Shown: piece after piece, positions 23,605 through 32,532 of the stretch
Position numbering within the stretch: the stretch's first letter is position 1
Layout of the letters: every line of letters starts with the position of its first letter
Virus record (IMG/VR): IMGVR_UViG_3300017917_002782
Location: 1 to 64,000 of that record
Length of the DNA: 64,000 nucleotides
Strand: one strand, 5' to 3'
DNA from: a virus
Notes under the pieces: model-generated
What the model was told of the DNA's origin: nothing
The model's input: the letters and a program-made list of their open reading frames with translations, nothing else
Database searches by the model: none
Program-made: the position numbers and the translations under genes

Positions 23605-24087
23605 TTACAATGTGTAAACATCAATGTTCATACCTGAAACAACGATATTACCATTTTCATCGTTTACTAATGTAATCTCTAAGGTGTCACCTATTGTGAT
23701 GATGCCTTCATTTTTTGTGGAGTCCGTTTCTAATTTATCCCAATCTAAATTAATATCGACATACTCATAATCGGTTTCCCATTTTGTTTCTTCACTATTT
23801 TCACCATAGTAATTAACCCTAATGTTTAAAGTTTCGGGTCCTTTAATTCCGTAAAGTGATAAATCTTTAATACCCCAAGACTTAATATCCATATCTATTA
23901 GGAAAGTTAATTTAACACCTTCGTTTGATTCAATACCATCAATCTCAAAACCTTTAAATGAGAAATTATCATAGTTATATAAAAAATCAACCTTAACCTC
24001 TCTTTTGTATGTATCGTCTGTGGTTATATCTTCTTTTAAATTTTTTGTCAGTTTTTTTAATTGAGTTTCGTTTAATATTACTTTCAT
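23605..24087 (-). CDS. Late protein with LNETQLKKL leader, 160 aa
   Basis: Start at MKVILNETQLKKLTKNLKED, which carries the leader; the longer frame reads through the late motif. The rest is a beta-rich, acidic domain (VDFLYNYDNFSFKGFEIDGI, GVKLTFLIDMDIKSWGIKDL, IITIGDTLEITLVNDENGNI) ending in DVYTL. Reverse-strand motif GTATATTTATATG lies upstream. Function unknown. Confidence 0.72.
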   Translation of the reverse strand: MKVILNETQLKKLTKNLKEDITTDDTYKREVKVDFLYNYDNFSFKGFEIDGIESNEGVKLTFLIDMDIKSWGIKDLSLYGIKGPETLNIRVNYYGENSEETKWETDYEYVDINLDWDKLETDSTKNEGIITIGDTLEITLVNDENGNIVVSGMNIDVYTL

Positions 24088-24166
24088 AATAAATCTTTTA
24101 CATATAAATATACGGCATTTGTGATATTTATAATTAAGAATAAACAAACAAAACAAACTTACAATT

Positions 24167-24991
24167 ATGTTATTAAAAACTGGTTCAACGGGGGAAGACG
24201 TAAAAAAACTTCAAAGAAAATTAGGTGTTACCGATACAGGTAACTTTGGTCCATTAACTGAAGCTGCGGTTAAAGCTTGGCAATCGGGTAACGGATTAAC
24301 AGCCGATGGTGTTGTTGGTCCTGGAACATGGTCAAAAATGTTTGGTGAACAAAATGTAATTACAGAACCATCACCAGCACCAAATGTTGGTGGTTTAAAA
24401 TTAGAAAAGCTAAAGGGACATATACCAGACGCAGTAATTGCGATGATTCCCGACACCGCACAAAAATTCCAAATAAACACACCATTAAGATTAGCACACT
24501 TTTTAGCCCAATGTGGACACGAGTCTGGTGGGTTTAGAGTTACATCAGAAAACTTGAGTTATTCTGCAGACGGATTAAAAAAGATTTTTCCAAAGTATTT
24601 TCCGGGTAATTTATCAGAATCATATGCAAGACAACCACAAAAAATTGCATCAAAAGTTTATGGTGGTCGTATGGGTAATGGTCCTGAGTCAACAGGTGAT
24701 GGTTTCAAATTCCGTGGTAGGGGTTACATTCAATTAACTGGTAAAGACAACTATGTTGCTTTTGGTAAATCAATAAATGAGGATTTAACATCTAATCCTG
24801 ATTTAGTTTCCTCTAAATATGCACTATTATCGGCGGCTTGGTTTTTCAGTAAGAATGGACTTAATAGAATGGCGGATGAGGGTTCAACAGATGTTGTTGT
24901 CACTAAAATTACAAAAAGGGTGAATGGAGGAACAATAGGTTTGGTTGATAGAATAAAACATTTCAAAGAATATTATTCTTTATTATCATAA
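24167..24991 (+). CDS. Endolysin: peptidoglycan-binding domain plus GH19 chitinase-like catalytic domain
   Basis: 274 aa. Residues 1-62 are a PG_binding_1 repeat (LKTGSTGEDVKKLQRKLGVT, GNFGPLTEAAVKAWQ, DGVVGPGTW). Residues about 95-270 match GH19: LAHFLAQCGHESGGFRVTSE (catalytic Glu), STGDGFKFRGRGYIQLTGKD, LLSAAWFFSKNGLN and TKRVNGGTIGLVDRIKHF. No leader or signal peptide, so release through a holin is expected. This is the likely lysis enzyme, in contrast to the leader-bearing lysozyme at 18324. Confidence 0.92.
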   Translation: MLLKTGSTGEDVKKLQRKLGVTDTGNFGPLTEAAVKAWQSGNGLTADGVVGPGTWSKMFGEQNVITEPSPAPNVGGLKLEKLKGHIPDAVIAMIPDTAQKFQINTPLRLAHFLAQCGHESGGFRVTSENLSYSADGLKKIFPKYFPGNLSESYARQPQKIASKVYGGRMGNGPESTGDGFKFRGRGYIQLTGKDNYVAFGKSINEDLTSNPDLVSSKYALLSAAWFFSKNGLNRMADEGSTDVVVTKITKRVNGGTIGLVDRIKHFKEYYSLLS

Positions 24992-25021
24992 AAAAAGGGG
25001 ATTTAAATCCCCTTTTTTTCT
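24992..25021. terminator. Bidirectional terminator between convergent genes
   Basis: AAAAAAAGGGGATTTAAATC then CCCTTTTTTT, perfectly symmetric. Confidence 0.87.
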
Positions 25022-26592
25022 TTAATATCATCCTGTTTTTCAAGTTCAGGTTTTATATCGGTATTTTGGTCAGCTAAGTTATAATCCTCAATCATTTTTA
25101 AGTATGAATCATAACTCATAAAGTAACCCTTATCACTTTTCCCTCTTTCTACAGGGTAAATACTTACAAAACTATCACTAGATGGTTCTGATGATTTACT
25201 GAATACCTCAACAAAGAACTTCTCGGATTTATTTGCCTTGTTCATCAAAATTGTTGGTTTTGGTGGATTATAATCTGGTGAATATTTTTTTCCTCCTTTT
25301 TCGTACCAATCTAGTTTTGAACCATCATAAATACCATATTTAAATGGTGATCTGTATGTCTTTAGAATAAAGATTTTGTCATTGTTTATGTTATACCTGT
25401 GGATTAAAAATTGATTTTTTAATAATCTTAACCCTAAGGTAACGATACCACCATTAAAACCAATTTTTAATAGTCTACTTTCTAAACTTTTTAGCTCTTG
25501 TTTGTTTTCTTTAATTTCATCAAAAAGTTCAATACCAAATCTTTCGTAAACAATATCCTTTTCCGTTAAATCTAAATACCCTCTTTTTAATTCGGGTGTC
25601 ATACTTTTCCATGAAATCTTTTTTGTGATTGGTTTTTTTCTATCAATGATATATCGTCTTTTAAGTTCGGTTGAAATAGACGCGAAAAAATATTCACTTT
25701 CTGGGTTTGTTTCATTAACAAAATCAACAGGATCGGTTGTTTCACCCAATTCTTTAGCTGCATCATAATCCATAAATTCGATTTTATCCAAATGTTGTGC
25801 AAGTTTCGGATAAATTCTAACTAACTCTTCTTTTGTTGTAACAGGATCGGTACCATCGTTAAGTATTGATGTTATTCTTAGATTTGTTGGTGAATCTGTT
25901 GAGTATTGTACCGCACTAACATAGTATTGTGCAATCTTTGGGTTGGTTTCCACTTCAGGTGATTTACTTTCATCAATAACAAAGTAGAAAGATCTTCTCG
26001 GTCTATAACTAGTGTAAAGATTGTCATCCCCATATCTACCAATACACCACGGTATGGCAGATAACCCATTAAATACTGGATATGGTTTTAACGTTGCTTG
26101 ATAATAACCAAAAATTTTGGCAGTTGCTCTATCAGGTATTTTATACATACGAAAACCACCCTCATCAACAATTTTATATTGATCCCCAAACCAAAAACTT
26201 TTCGATGCACTTATTCTTTCTTCGTTTGGTTTTAAATTTTTACCTCTGAATATTGGGGGAATTGGATTTTCAACCTCTGGATTTTCATCCTCAATCCCAA
26301 AATAATCATTAACCAAAAATTTCATTTGATCAAACGAATATTTTTTAGGTTGTGTTAAATCAGTCTCCAAAAAACCCCTAAACCTATTTAAAAATGTAAC
26401 TATAATTGGTAAGTCTGGTTTTAATCTGTTTTGCCCCTTTAATTGGGTGTACTTTTCAAGTAAATCCTCAACTTTACGTTTCTGTTCATCAGTTGGGGTT
26501 TCACCAAACCATTTATTTAATAGGAACCTATATGTTCCAACATCTCTAACCTCTTCAAGTAAAATATCAAAAACCAAATCTGTTATTTTCAT
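25003..26592 (-). CDS. Late protein with leader and WC-motif domain, 529 aa
   Basis: Start at MKITDLVFDILLEEVRDVGT (leader with candidate LLEE site). Residues about 30-110 are helical with TQLKGQNRLKPDLPIIVTFL. Residues about 160-270 contain GLSAIPWCIGRYGDDNLYTS, RRSFYFVIDESKS and YYVSAVQYSTDSPTNLRITS, like the WC domain of 17287-18327. Charged C-terminal tail overlapping the terminator. Minus-strand motif ACTATTTATACTATATA upstream. Function unknown. Confidence 0.75.
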   Translation of the reverse strand: MKITDLVFDILLEEVRDVGTYRFLLNKWFGETPTDEQKRKVEDLLEKYTQLKGQNRLKPDLPIIVTFLNRFRGFLETDLTQPKKYSFDQMKFLVNDYFGIEDENPEVENPIPPIFRGKNLKPNEERISASKSFWFGDQYKIVDEGGFRMYKIPDRATAKIFGYYQATLKPYPVFNGLSAIPWCIGRYGDDNLYTSYRPRRSFYFVIDESKSPEVETNPKIAQYYVSAVQYSTDSPTNLRITSILNDGTDPVTTKEELVRIYPKLAQHLDKIEFMDYDAAKELGETTDPVDFVNETNPESEYFFASISTELKRRYIIDRKKPITKKISWKSMTPELKRGYLDLTEKDIVYERFGIELFDEIKENKQELKSLESRLLKIGFNGGIVTLGLRLLKNQFLIHRYNINNDKIFILKTYRSPFKYGIYDGSKLDWYEKGGKKYSPDYNPPKPTILMNKANKSEKFFVEVFSKSSEPSSDSFVSIYPVERGKSDKGYFMSYDSYLKMIEDYNLADQNTDIKPELEKQDDIKEKKGI

Positions 26593-26657
26593 AATAAAAC
26601 AAATATATATAGTATAAATAGTTTGAAAACAAAGAATTTTCAACAAACACATAAAAT

Positions 26658-27209
26658 ATGAAACTAATAACAAAAATGGGGTTTTACTCCATATACGAAG
26701 ATAAGGGAAGATACATTGCCGATAGCGGTAAAATAATTTACTCCAAGAGATTTAAAAAGTACTATCCAAACCCATATAGGGACGTAAAAGATTTTGGTAC
26801 AATTGAAAGTGCAAAAGAATATGTTTTTAAAAAACTATCAAAACACACTAAAGAAAAAGAGAAGAAAATCAAATCTCTACCGAAATCGTTGTATCTTATT
26901 TTAATGAAAGAAGAGAAGTCTGGGTTAAGTTTTGTTAAAGTCGGGATTACCTCAAAAAGATTCCTTATTAGAAGGTTTAGTAAAGACTATGGGTATGAGG
27001 GGTATGTTATTGAAACAATACTTAGAAGGATTGACACCGAGAAGGCCGAGGAACTTGAACAAAAAATAAAAGATGCGATAGCAAAGAAAAAAACAATTAA
27101 AAAATTCAGACCATTGTTGGAGAATTTTTCAGGATATTCAGAGTGTTTTTCTTACAACTCTTTGAATGATATTATTGGGGTTTTTGATAGACTTACAAAA
27201 AACGTTTAA
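26658..27209 (+). CDS. GIY-YIG-like protein (T5orf172 / MUG113 type), 183 aa
   Basis: SLYLILMKEEKSGLSFVKVG (residues about 75-94) followed by ITSKRFLIRRFSKDYGYEGY fits the GIY-YIG variant core (YxI...VKVGITxxxxxRR), with Glu at ETILRRIDTEKAEELEQ. N-terminal part is a charged arm. Such proteins are usually DNA nucleases. The variant core makes activity uncertain. Ends overlapping the convergent 27206-27568 gene. Confidence 0.6.
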   Translation: MKLITKMGFYSIYEDKGRYIADSGKIIYSKRFKKYYPNPYRDVKDFGTIESAKEYVFKKLSKHTKEKEKKIKSLPKSLYLILMKEEKSGLSFVKVGITSKRFLIRRFSKDYGYEGYVIETILRRIDTEKAEELEQKIKDAIAKKKTIKKFRPLLENFSGYSECFSYNSLNDIIGVFDRLTKNV

Positions 27210-27568
27210 GAGGTTCTTCTTCTGCCTCTAGCCGCTCTTGCAGGTTCTTCAGTCTTACTACTTTTAGTAGATTTAGTTGTTTTTTTAACCAATTCTTTAT
27301 TTTTATCTTCCAAGAATTCAACTTTAACCCTAAGTTCTGCAACTTGTTTGGTTAATTCCAATATCTTAGAACGTAAATCATCTTTTTCTTGTGATGATTT
27401 TTCTAATAAAACTTCTAGTTTTGTTATTCTTGTACGACACTCGTCTTTCATATAATCTTCAGATTTTTCTTTTCTCATGGCTCTTTTTTCATAAAATCTC
27501 CAGGCACTTGCCGAACCTAAAACTGTTAGTGCCGTTATTAGTACAGTATAAAACGAGTTTGCATCCAT
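27206..27568 (-). CDS. Membrane-anchored coiled-coil protein, 120 aa
   Basis: Start at MDANSFYTVLITALTVLGSA: one N-terminal transmembrane segment (about 7-24), then a long coiled coil (ITKLEVLLEKSSQEKDDLRS...) and a Lys/Arg/Ala-rich tail (EEPARAARGRRRTS). Topology resembles phage lysis-accessory or spanin-type proteins. A one-TM partner (18875) exists elsewhere. Role not proven. Confidence 0.65.
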   Translation of the reverse strand: MDANSFYTVLITALTVLGSASAWRFYEKRAMRKEKSEDYMKDECRTRITKLEVLLEKSSQEKDDLRSKILELTKQVAELRVKVEFLEDKNKELVKKTTKSTKSSKTEEPARAARGRRRTS

Positions 27569-27655
27569 AGTATTTTGTTTACAATAAATATAATAATTTT
27601 CAATTAATTCCACAATCTAGTTTGAAATGTGTCCAATAATTGTTATATTTTTAGT

Positions 27656-28210
27656 ATGAGTGTCATTATAAACTTGTTTGGTGGTCCCGGAATTGGTAAA
27701 TCAACACAGAGTGCGGAATTGTTTACCTTAATGAAAAAAAATCACATGGATGTTGAATTAACATTTGAATATCCAAAAATAGTTGCTTGGGAGGAAAATT
27801 ACTCAGCAATTAAAGATCAGTTCTACATTACCGCAAATCAACATAGGAACATAAGTAGATTATATGGTAAGGTTAAGTATATAATTGTAGATTCTCCCAT
27901 AATTTTGGGTATGGTTTATAAAGACATATATAATAATGAACCAGAATACCCATCATCGTATTATGATGAAAATTTTGATACCTTCATTGTTAATCTTTTT
28001 AAAAAATATAACAACCTTAATATTTTATTAAAAAGGGACGATTCAACATACGATGAGAATGGTCGTTTCCAAAATTTAGAACAATCAAAACAGATTGATA
28101 AAACAATAAAAGACAAGTTAGAAAAATTAAATTTACCATATGTTGAGTTTGGTGTGTGTGAAAATACTGCTTTGCAGATATTTAATTACATACAAACAAA
28201 CCAATTATGA
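27656..28210 (+). CDS. P-loop nucleoside/nucleotide kinase-like ATPase, 184 aa
   Basis: Start at MSVIINLFGGPGIGKSTQSA, giving a Walker A motif GGPGIGKST at residues 9-17. Later DSPIILGMVYKDI and DENGRFQNLEQSKQIDKTIK resemble the lid/base region of deoxynucleotide kinases (DE..GRF). The phage would use it for dNTP supply or for a modified nucleotide. Overlaps the next start by 4 bases. Confidence 0.75.
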   Translation: MSVIINLFGGPGIGKSTQSAELFTLMKKNHMDVELTFEYPKIVAWEENYSAIKDQFYITANQHRNISRLYGKVKYIIVDSPIILGMVYKDIYNNEPEYPSSYYDENFDTFIVNLFKKYNNLNILLKRDDSTYDENGRFQNLEQSKQIDKTIKDKLEKLNLPYVEFGVCENTALQIFNYIQTNQL

Positions 28211-28812
28211 AAAAAACAATAGTATTATCAAGTCTACTTATTGTGGTTATCTTTATAACCACGTCAATGCAAACCCTAAAAGATGTTGTTAATGTTAAAA
28301 ACAACGTATTTGAGGTTAGTTATTCACAAAAATTAAAAGAACCCCTTTGGTTGATATATAAATCAACAAACAGACCAACCAATGTTAATAGGGGTTCAAT
28401 GGATTTCTATGGTGAAAAAAACATTATTACTTCTGATGCTGCCGATTATAAAAACAATGTTTGGGATAAAGGTCACTTAGCACCAGCAGCAACGTTCTCA
28501 GATAATATGGAAAACCTAAAACAAACATTCTCATATCTGAATTGCGCATTACAACATCAAGATTTGAATAGAGGTGAATGGCGTTTATTGGAAGAACAAG
28601 AGAGAGTGTGGGACGATAAAGAAAATTTAACAATCAAAATCGACTTGATTTTTGATGAGAAATCAACTATATTATCTTCAGGTGCAACGGTACCCTCTTT
28701 TTTTGTGAAACACGTTTATTTTGAAAAAACAAAAGCATGGAAATGTTTTAAATTTGAGAATACAAAACCAACAAAAAAATGGGGTGAACATCAAATAAAA
28801 TGTACCCATTAA
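28207..28812 (+). CDS. Exported DNA/RNA non-specific endonuclease (NUC1 / beta-beta-alpha metal)
   Basis: 201 aa. Signal-like N-terminus KKTIVLSSLLIVVIFITTS. YSQKLKEPLWLIYKSTNRPT and then DKGHLAPAATFSDN (residues about 94-107), the DRGH catalytic motif with His as general base, followed by FSYLNCALQHQDLNRGEWR (N and metal site). Predicted to act in the periplasm, for example on extracellular or superinfecting DNA, or nutrient scavenging. Directly coupled to the kinase-like gene. Confidence 0.85.
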   Translation: MKKTIVLSSLLIVVIFITTSMQTLKDVVNVKNNVFEVSYSQKLKEPLWLIYKSTNRPTNVNRGSMDFYGEKNIITSDAADYKNNVWDKGHLAPAATFSDNMENLKQTFSYLNCALQHQDLNRGEWRLLEEQERVWDDKENLTIKIDLIFDEKSTILSSGATVPSFFVKHVYFEKTKAWKCFKFENTKPTKKWGEHQIKCTH

Positions 28813-28813
28813 T

Positions 28814-29014
28814 ATGTTTTGTAAAGAAATAATTACATTTAGAGATAAGTTATATCTTGTCCAAAGAAAATTTAAAGAGTCGAGTGTTAAATCCGATAAA
28901 ATAAATGAAATTAAAGAGTTATTAAACTCCTCAATTGTTTTAAAACAAAGAAATGGAGATACTGACTATTTATTTTTTTTAGATGAAATACCTGAACCAG
29001 AGATTGTTGAGTAA
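28814..29014 (+). CDS. Hypothetical protein, 66 aa
   Basis: MFCKEIITFRDKLYLVQRKF; small charged protein ending DEIPEPEIVE. Starts one base after the endonuclease stop, so same operon. Its end overlaps the convergent metallopeptidase-like gene by 49 bases. Family not recognised. Confidence 0.62.
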   Translation: MFCKEIITFRDKLYLVQRKFKESSVKSDKINEIKELLNSSIVLKQRNGDTDYLFFLDEIPEPEIVE

Positions 29015-29400
29015 TTTTTAATTTCTTTTATACACTTTTTAGTGTATTTATACTCATTTCTTTTCGCCTGTCTTTCATATGGATTATGTGAGTAGTAATA
29101 CAATTCCACGTAGTGTTTATATTTTGTTCTTGATTGTAAATAATGTGTATACTCATGTATTATTGTTGCAACAAGATCGTACATACTTTTACAATTATTT
29201 AGATAAATCAATATACGATTTTTATAAAAACAATATGTACCATAAAAAATAAATTTATCTTTTTTCCTTATTTTTTCACTGAATTTTAAATCTAATTTTG
29301 TTCTTTTTCTACTATTGATACCAAGATTTTTTTCGCACCATTTTAATGTTAATTTGGCATAAATCTCTTTTGTCTTGATATCAAGAGTTCTATTGCTCAT
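28966..29400 (-). CDS. Small HExxH zinc metallopeptidase-like protein, 144 aa
   Basis: VATIIHEYTHYLQSR (residues about 81-95) is an HExxH zinc motif; a third ligand may be in NPYERQAKRNEYKY. N-terminal half basic with FYGTYCFYKNRILIYLNNCK. Size and motif placement recall SprT-like/'minigluzincin' phage proteins. Overlaps the upstream gene start by 11 bases. Ends in TAG. Confidence 0.72.
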   Translation of the reverse strand: MSNRTLDIKTKEIYAKLTLKWCEKNLGINSRKRTKLDLKFSEKIRKKDKFIFYGTYCFYKNRILIYLNNCKSMYDLVATIIHEYTHYLQSRTKYKHYVELYYYSHNPYERQAKRNEYKYTKKCIKEIKNYSTISGSGISSKKNK

Positions 29401-29752
29401 CTGGTTTTTTCTCGGTCTTTACAACCTTTTTTTGTTTGGTTGATGGGTCAACCAAACTACTTAATAGGTCAAAATTGTTTATAACATCCTTTAATGTTGA
29501 CGCAAACTCATAGTTTTCTAAGTCTTCGTTTTTTTTCTGTAATACCTTTATAATGTCCAACAAATCGTTTTTACTTAAATTGGATTTTATACCGACATAT
29601 TTTTTTACCAACTTTAGTGTTAGGTACTGAATAGCGACCTTTTTATCTTTGTTTATGGTAAAGTACTTTTCAATGTTAACATTCGATAAGATTGTTTTAT
29701 TGAGATTCTCAATGTAAGAATTCAATGCAGGATTGTTTGTGTTAATTTTCAT
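29390..29752 (-). CDS. Hypothetical helical protein, 120 aa
   Basis: MKINTNNPALNSYIENLNKT; helical, Lys-rich, with a UvrB/C-type-like repeat KVLQKKNEDLENYEFASTLK (motif EnYExAaxlkD), which suggests a small protein-protein interaction helix pair. Overlaps 28966-29400 by 11 bases: same operon. Confidence 0.68.
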   Translation of the reverse strand: MKINTNNPALNSYIENLNKTILSNVNIEKYFTINKDKKVAIQYLTLKLVKKYVGIKSNLSKNDLLDIIKVLQKKNEDLENYEFASTLKDVINNFDLLSSLVDPSTKQKKVVKTEKKPDEQ

Positions 29753-29795
29753 ACTTTGCCCTTTCGTTTTTTAATAAATATTTTATAAAACAAAA

Positions 29796-29819
29796 ATGGG
29801 GGTCAACCCCCCACTTTTT
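29796..29819. terminator. Terminator hairpin
   Basis: AATGGGGGTCAACCCCCCACT followed by TTTT; separates the 29752-28966 and 30174-29818 minus-strand genes. Confidence 0.65.
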
Positions 29820-30174
29820 ATTTTCCCCATTTTCCACTTTTTACCAGTTGAGCGATTATCCCATAAACCGACAAATCTTTGTAGGTATCGTCTACCGCTT
29901 CACCGACATTGTCCTTTGTCCCCAATACAACTAGTTGTTTAATTCGTTGTATTTTATCATTCATTCTAAAGAATAACCCCATTTGTGATAGTTTTCTATC
30001 TTCCTCTTTGTCTAAATCCCTTCCTAATGAGATATTATCAGGTCCATAGTTAGATTGTTTTTTACAGAACAACTCGTATTGTTCTCTCATGATACGTTTA
30101 AATTCTTTGGTCATTTCAGGATACTGCTCTTCAACCTGTTTTATAACCGGATTGACTTCTTTTTTTTCTTCCAT
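29818..30174 (-). CDS. Nucleotide modification associated domain 1 (DUF1599-like), 118 aa
   Basis: Pattern YELFCKKQSNYGPDNISLGR, then MGLFFRMNDKIQRIKQLV and VDDTYKDLSVYGIIAQLVKS then GKWGK matches DUF1599 (G..N.S.G, R..DK..R, DT..DL..Y). The family was linked by comparative genomics to nucleotide/base modification in phages. Alone it proves nothing, but it lies near glycosyl- and carbamoyltransferases. Confidence 0.75.
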   Translation of the reverse strand: MEEKKEVNPVIKQVEEQYPEMTKEFKRIMREQYELFCKKQSNYGPDNISLGRDLDKEEDRKLSQMGLFFRMNDKIQRIKQLVVLGTKDNVGEAVDDTYKDLSVYGIIAQLVKSGKWGK

Positions 30175-30249
30175 GTTCTAAAATATTATAATAGAAAAAA
30201 TATATACAAATATTTTACAAAAACCAAATATTTATAATAAAAAGTAATC

Positions 30250-30483
30250 ATGCAGATAGAAGATTTTAACGAAGAACAAAAGAACGAAACAGTACCAAAA
30301 TCAAAACAATTGGTACAAATGTTATCTTTTAGGGTTGTTCCAGCATATTTCAGGGAGATTGAAAAGATTGCAAATAAGAAGAAAATGAGTGTTTCAAAGC
30401 TAGTTAGAACATACATAAAAGAAGGTATGAAAAGAGACAATGCAATTGATTCTAACGAAGATAAAGAATTTAGAGTTGAGTAA
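30250..30483 (+). CDS. Ribbon-helix-helix-type regulator, 77 aa
   Basis: QMLSFRVVPAYFREIEKIAN then KKKMSVSKLVRTYIKEGMKR (residues about 23-62) is a classic MetJ/Arc beta-alpha-alpha core. The AATATTTATAATAAAA motif lies upstream. A DNA-binding repressor/activator in a late-type setting; target unknown. Confidence 0.75.
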   Translation: MQIEDFNEEQKNETVPKSKQLVQMLSFRVVPAYFREIEKIANKKKMSVSKLVRTYIKEGMKRDNAIDSNEDKEFRVE

Positions 30484-30489
30484 TCAGGT

Positions 30490-30804
30490 ATGAAAATAGA
30501 GGAAGACAAAATTCTAAACGCAGTGAAAAGCGTACTTTTGGAAGAGGTTTCTAAAGTTAATAGGTATGATTTTAACAAAGTTCAGTTTAAAATTGATGAA
30601 CTTGAGAATCAATTAATGGAGACTGTTAAAGAGTTACGTAAATTAGACGATTCTATTCCCGATGGGTTAAAAAACATAACAAATGGTAGAGTTAAAACTA
30701 TTTCTACCAATTTATCAGGTGCTCACACCGCACTTAAACAATTAAAAAACAAAGTTAGAGAGTATAAGAAAAATTTATACCAACAACAAAACGATAAGAA
30801 ATAA
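30490..30804 (+). CDS. Hypothetical coiled-coil protein, 104 aa
   Basis: MKIEEDKILNAVKSVLLEEV; two helical segments, the second with KQLKNKVREYKKNLYQQQND. Starts with an LLEE-containing helix loosely like the late leaders. Second gene of the operon after the RHH protein. Function unknown. Confidence 0.65.
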   Translation: MKIEEDKILNAVKSVLLEEVSKVNRYDFNKVQFKIDELENQLMETVKELRKLDDSIPDGLKNITNGRVKTISTNLSGAHTALKQLKNKVREYKKNLYQQQNDKK

Positions 30805-30808
30805 GTTC

Positions 30809-31168
30809 TTACGATTTTTTTTCAATTATTTTTTTTGCTTCTGATTTACCCTCATTGGTTAAAAAAAAGAATTCTTCACCATTTTCGTCCGTAATACAAT
30901 CAATAAGACCTTTTTTTTGTAAAGATTCTAAATGAGAACCAACAACAATTTCGGTTAATATTCTTTCAAATTCTTCATCACTAAAAAACACTGGATCGTC
31001 ATCCAATTCACCAGCAATAAACTTTTCAGTTAAACTTTCACAAAATAAATTAAAAGCGTATGTTTTGTCTTTAATATCGTTTTCGGTAAAAAAATTATTT
31101 TCGTCTAATTCATCAATTATTAATTGTGATTTTTCAATAACTATGGGTTGATAAACCTGTTTTTCCAT
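30809..31168 (-). CDS. Hypothetical protein with winged-helix-like C-terminus, 119 aa
   Basis: GSHLESLQKKGLIDCITDEN then GEEFFFLTNEGKSEAKKI (residues about 80-117) has the helix-wing-strand pattern of a winged helix ('L..KGLI......F.LT..G...A'). N-terminal half acidic. Converges on 30804. Late motif TATTTATATTTAACAAAC upstream on the minus strand. Confidence 0.65.
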   Translation of the reverse strand: MEKQVYQPIVIEKSQLIIDELDENNFFTENDIKDKTYAFNLFCESLTEKFIAGELDDDPVFFSDEEFERILTEIVVGSHLESLQKKGLIDCITDENGEEFFFLTNEGKSEAKKIIEKKS

Positions 31169-31274
31169 TTTTTCTGTATTGTTTGTTAAATATAAATAAA
31201 AATTTCAATAAAAACAAACAACGGGTTGACTTTGACCATATTTTTTAGTACTTTTTTTACATAAATTAATTATT

Positions 31275-32531
31275 ATGATTGAAAACGAAAAGATATTTAT
31301 TCAGATTGCGTCATATCGTGATCCTCAATTAGTTCCAACATTAAAAGATTGTATTGAAAAGGCTAAAAATCCCGATAATTTGGTATTTTCAATTGCTTGG
31401 CAACATTCAATTGAAGACGAATGGGATAATTTAGATGAGTTTAGAAATGACCCAAGATTTAAAATTATAGACATTGATTATAAATTATCACAAGGGGCTT
31501 GTTGGGCGAGAAATTTACTCCAACAACAATACCACGGGGAAAAATATACATTACAATTAGACTCACACCATAGATTTATTGAAAATTGGGATGAAGAATG
31601 TATCAACATGATAAAACAACTACAAGAGAAAGGACATGAAAAACCTTTACTTACCGGATACATTTCATCTTTTGACCCTGAAAATGAACCAAATGGTAGA
31701 GTTCAAATACCATGGAAAATGAATTTTGATAGATTTATTCCAGAGGGTGCCGTTTTCTTTTTACCCGCATCAATAGACAATTACAAAGAACTAACAGAAC
31801 CAATACCTGCAAGATTTTATTCGGCACATTTTTGTTTTACTTTAGGTCAATTTGCTGTTGAGGTACCACATGATCCAAATTATTATTTTCATGGTGAGGA
31901 GATTTCAATTGCTGTTAGGGCGTATACTTGGGGGTATGATTTGTTTCATCCACATAAAGTTATTGCTTGGCATGAATACACAAGAAAGGGAAGAAAAAAA
32001 CAATGGGATGATGATAGAACTTGGGTAAATAGAAATAACTCATCACACAAAAGAAATAGAAAACTATTTGAGATGGATGGTGAAATTAAGGATATTGATT
32101 TCGGTATTTATGATTTTGGTTCTGTTAGAACACTACAAGATTATGAAAGATATTCTGGAATCTCTTTTAAAAAGAGAGGTGTTCAAAAATACACATCAGA
32201 TAATAATTTAGCACCAAACCCACCATTATATGGTGAAGAGTTTGAAAATTCATTTATGTCGGTATTTAAACATTGTATAGATGTTTATAAACACCAAGTA
32301 CCTTTAGATGATTATGATTTTTGGGTTGTATCTTTTGAGGATGAAAATGGAGAAACAATTCATAGGTCCGACGCCGATAAAAATGAAGTTAAAAGGATTA
32401 TGTCAGATTCTGGTGATGGTTACTATAAAGTTTGGAGAACATTTAATATCGATAAAAAACCTGCCAGATGGGTTATTTGGCCACACTCAGAATCAAAAGA
32501 TTGGTGTGAAAGATTAGTAGGAAATTTATAA
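31275..32531 (+). CDS. GlcNAc-type glycosyltransferase (GT-A fold, PF11397-like)
   Basis: 418 aa. IFIQIASYRDPQLVPTLKDC at the N-terminus, GACWARNLLQQQYHGEKYTL, then LQLDSHHRFIENWDEECINM (DxH metal-binding variant of DxD, about residues 94-113), HGEEISIAVRAYTWGYDLFH and HEYTRKGRK are hallmark motifs of this family. The C-terminal 120 residues hold an extra domain (SFEDENGETIHRSDADKNEV). First gene of a glycan/carbamoyl block; next start 1 base after its stop. Target may be virion/host glycans or hypermodified DNA. Confidence 0.85.
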   Translation: MIENEKIFIQIASYRDPQLVPTLKDCIEKAKNPDNLVFSIAWQHSIEDEWDNLDEFRNDPRFKIIDIDYKLSQGACWARNLLQQQYHGEKYTLQLDSHHRFIENWDEECINMIKQLQEKGHEKPLLTGYISSFDPENEPNGRVQIPWKMNFDRFIPEGAVFFLPASIDNYKELTEPIPARFYSAHFCFTLGQFAVEVPHDPNYYFHGEEISIAVRAYTWGYDLFHPHKVIAWHEYTRKGRKKQWDDDRTWVNRNNSSHKRNRKLFEMDGEIKDIDFGIYDFGSVRTLQDYERYSGISFKKRGVQKYTSDNNLAPNPPLYGEEFENSFMSVFKHCIDVYKHQVPLDDYDFWVVSFEDENGETIHRSDADKNEVKRIMSDSGDGYYKVWRTFNIDKKPARWVIWPHSESKDWCERLVGNL

Positions 32532-32532
32532 A

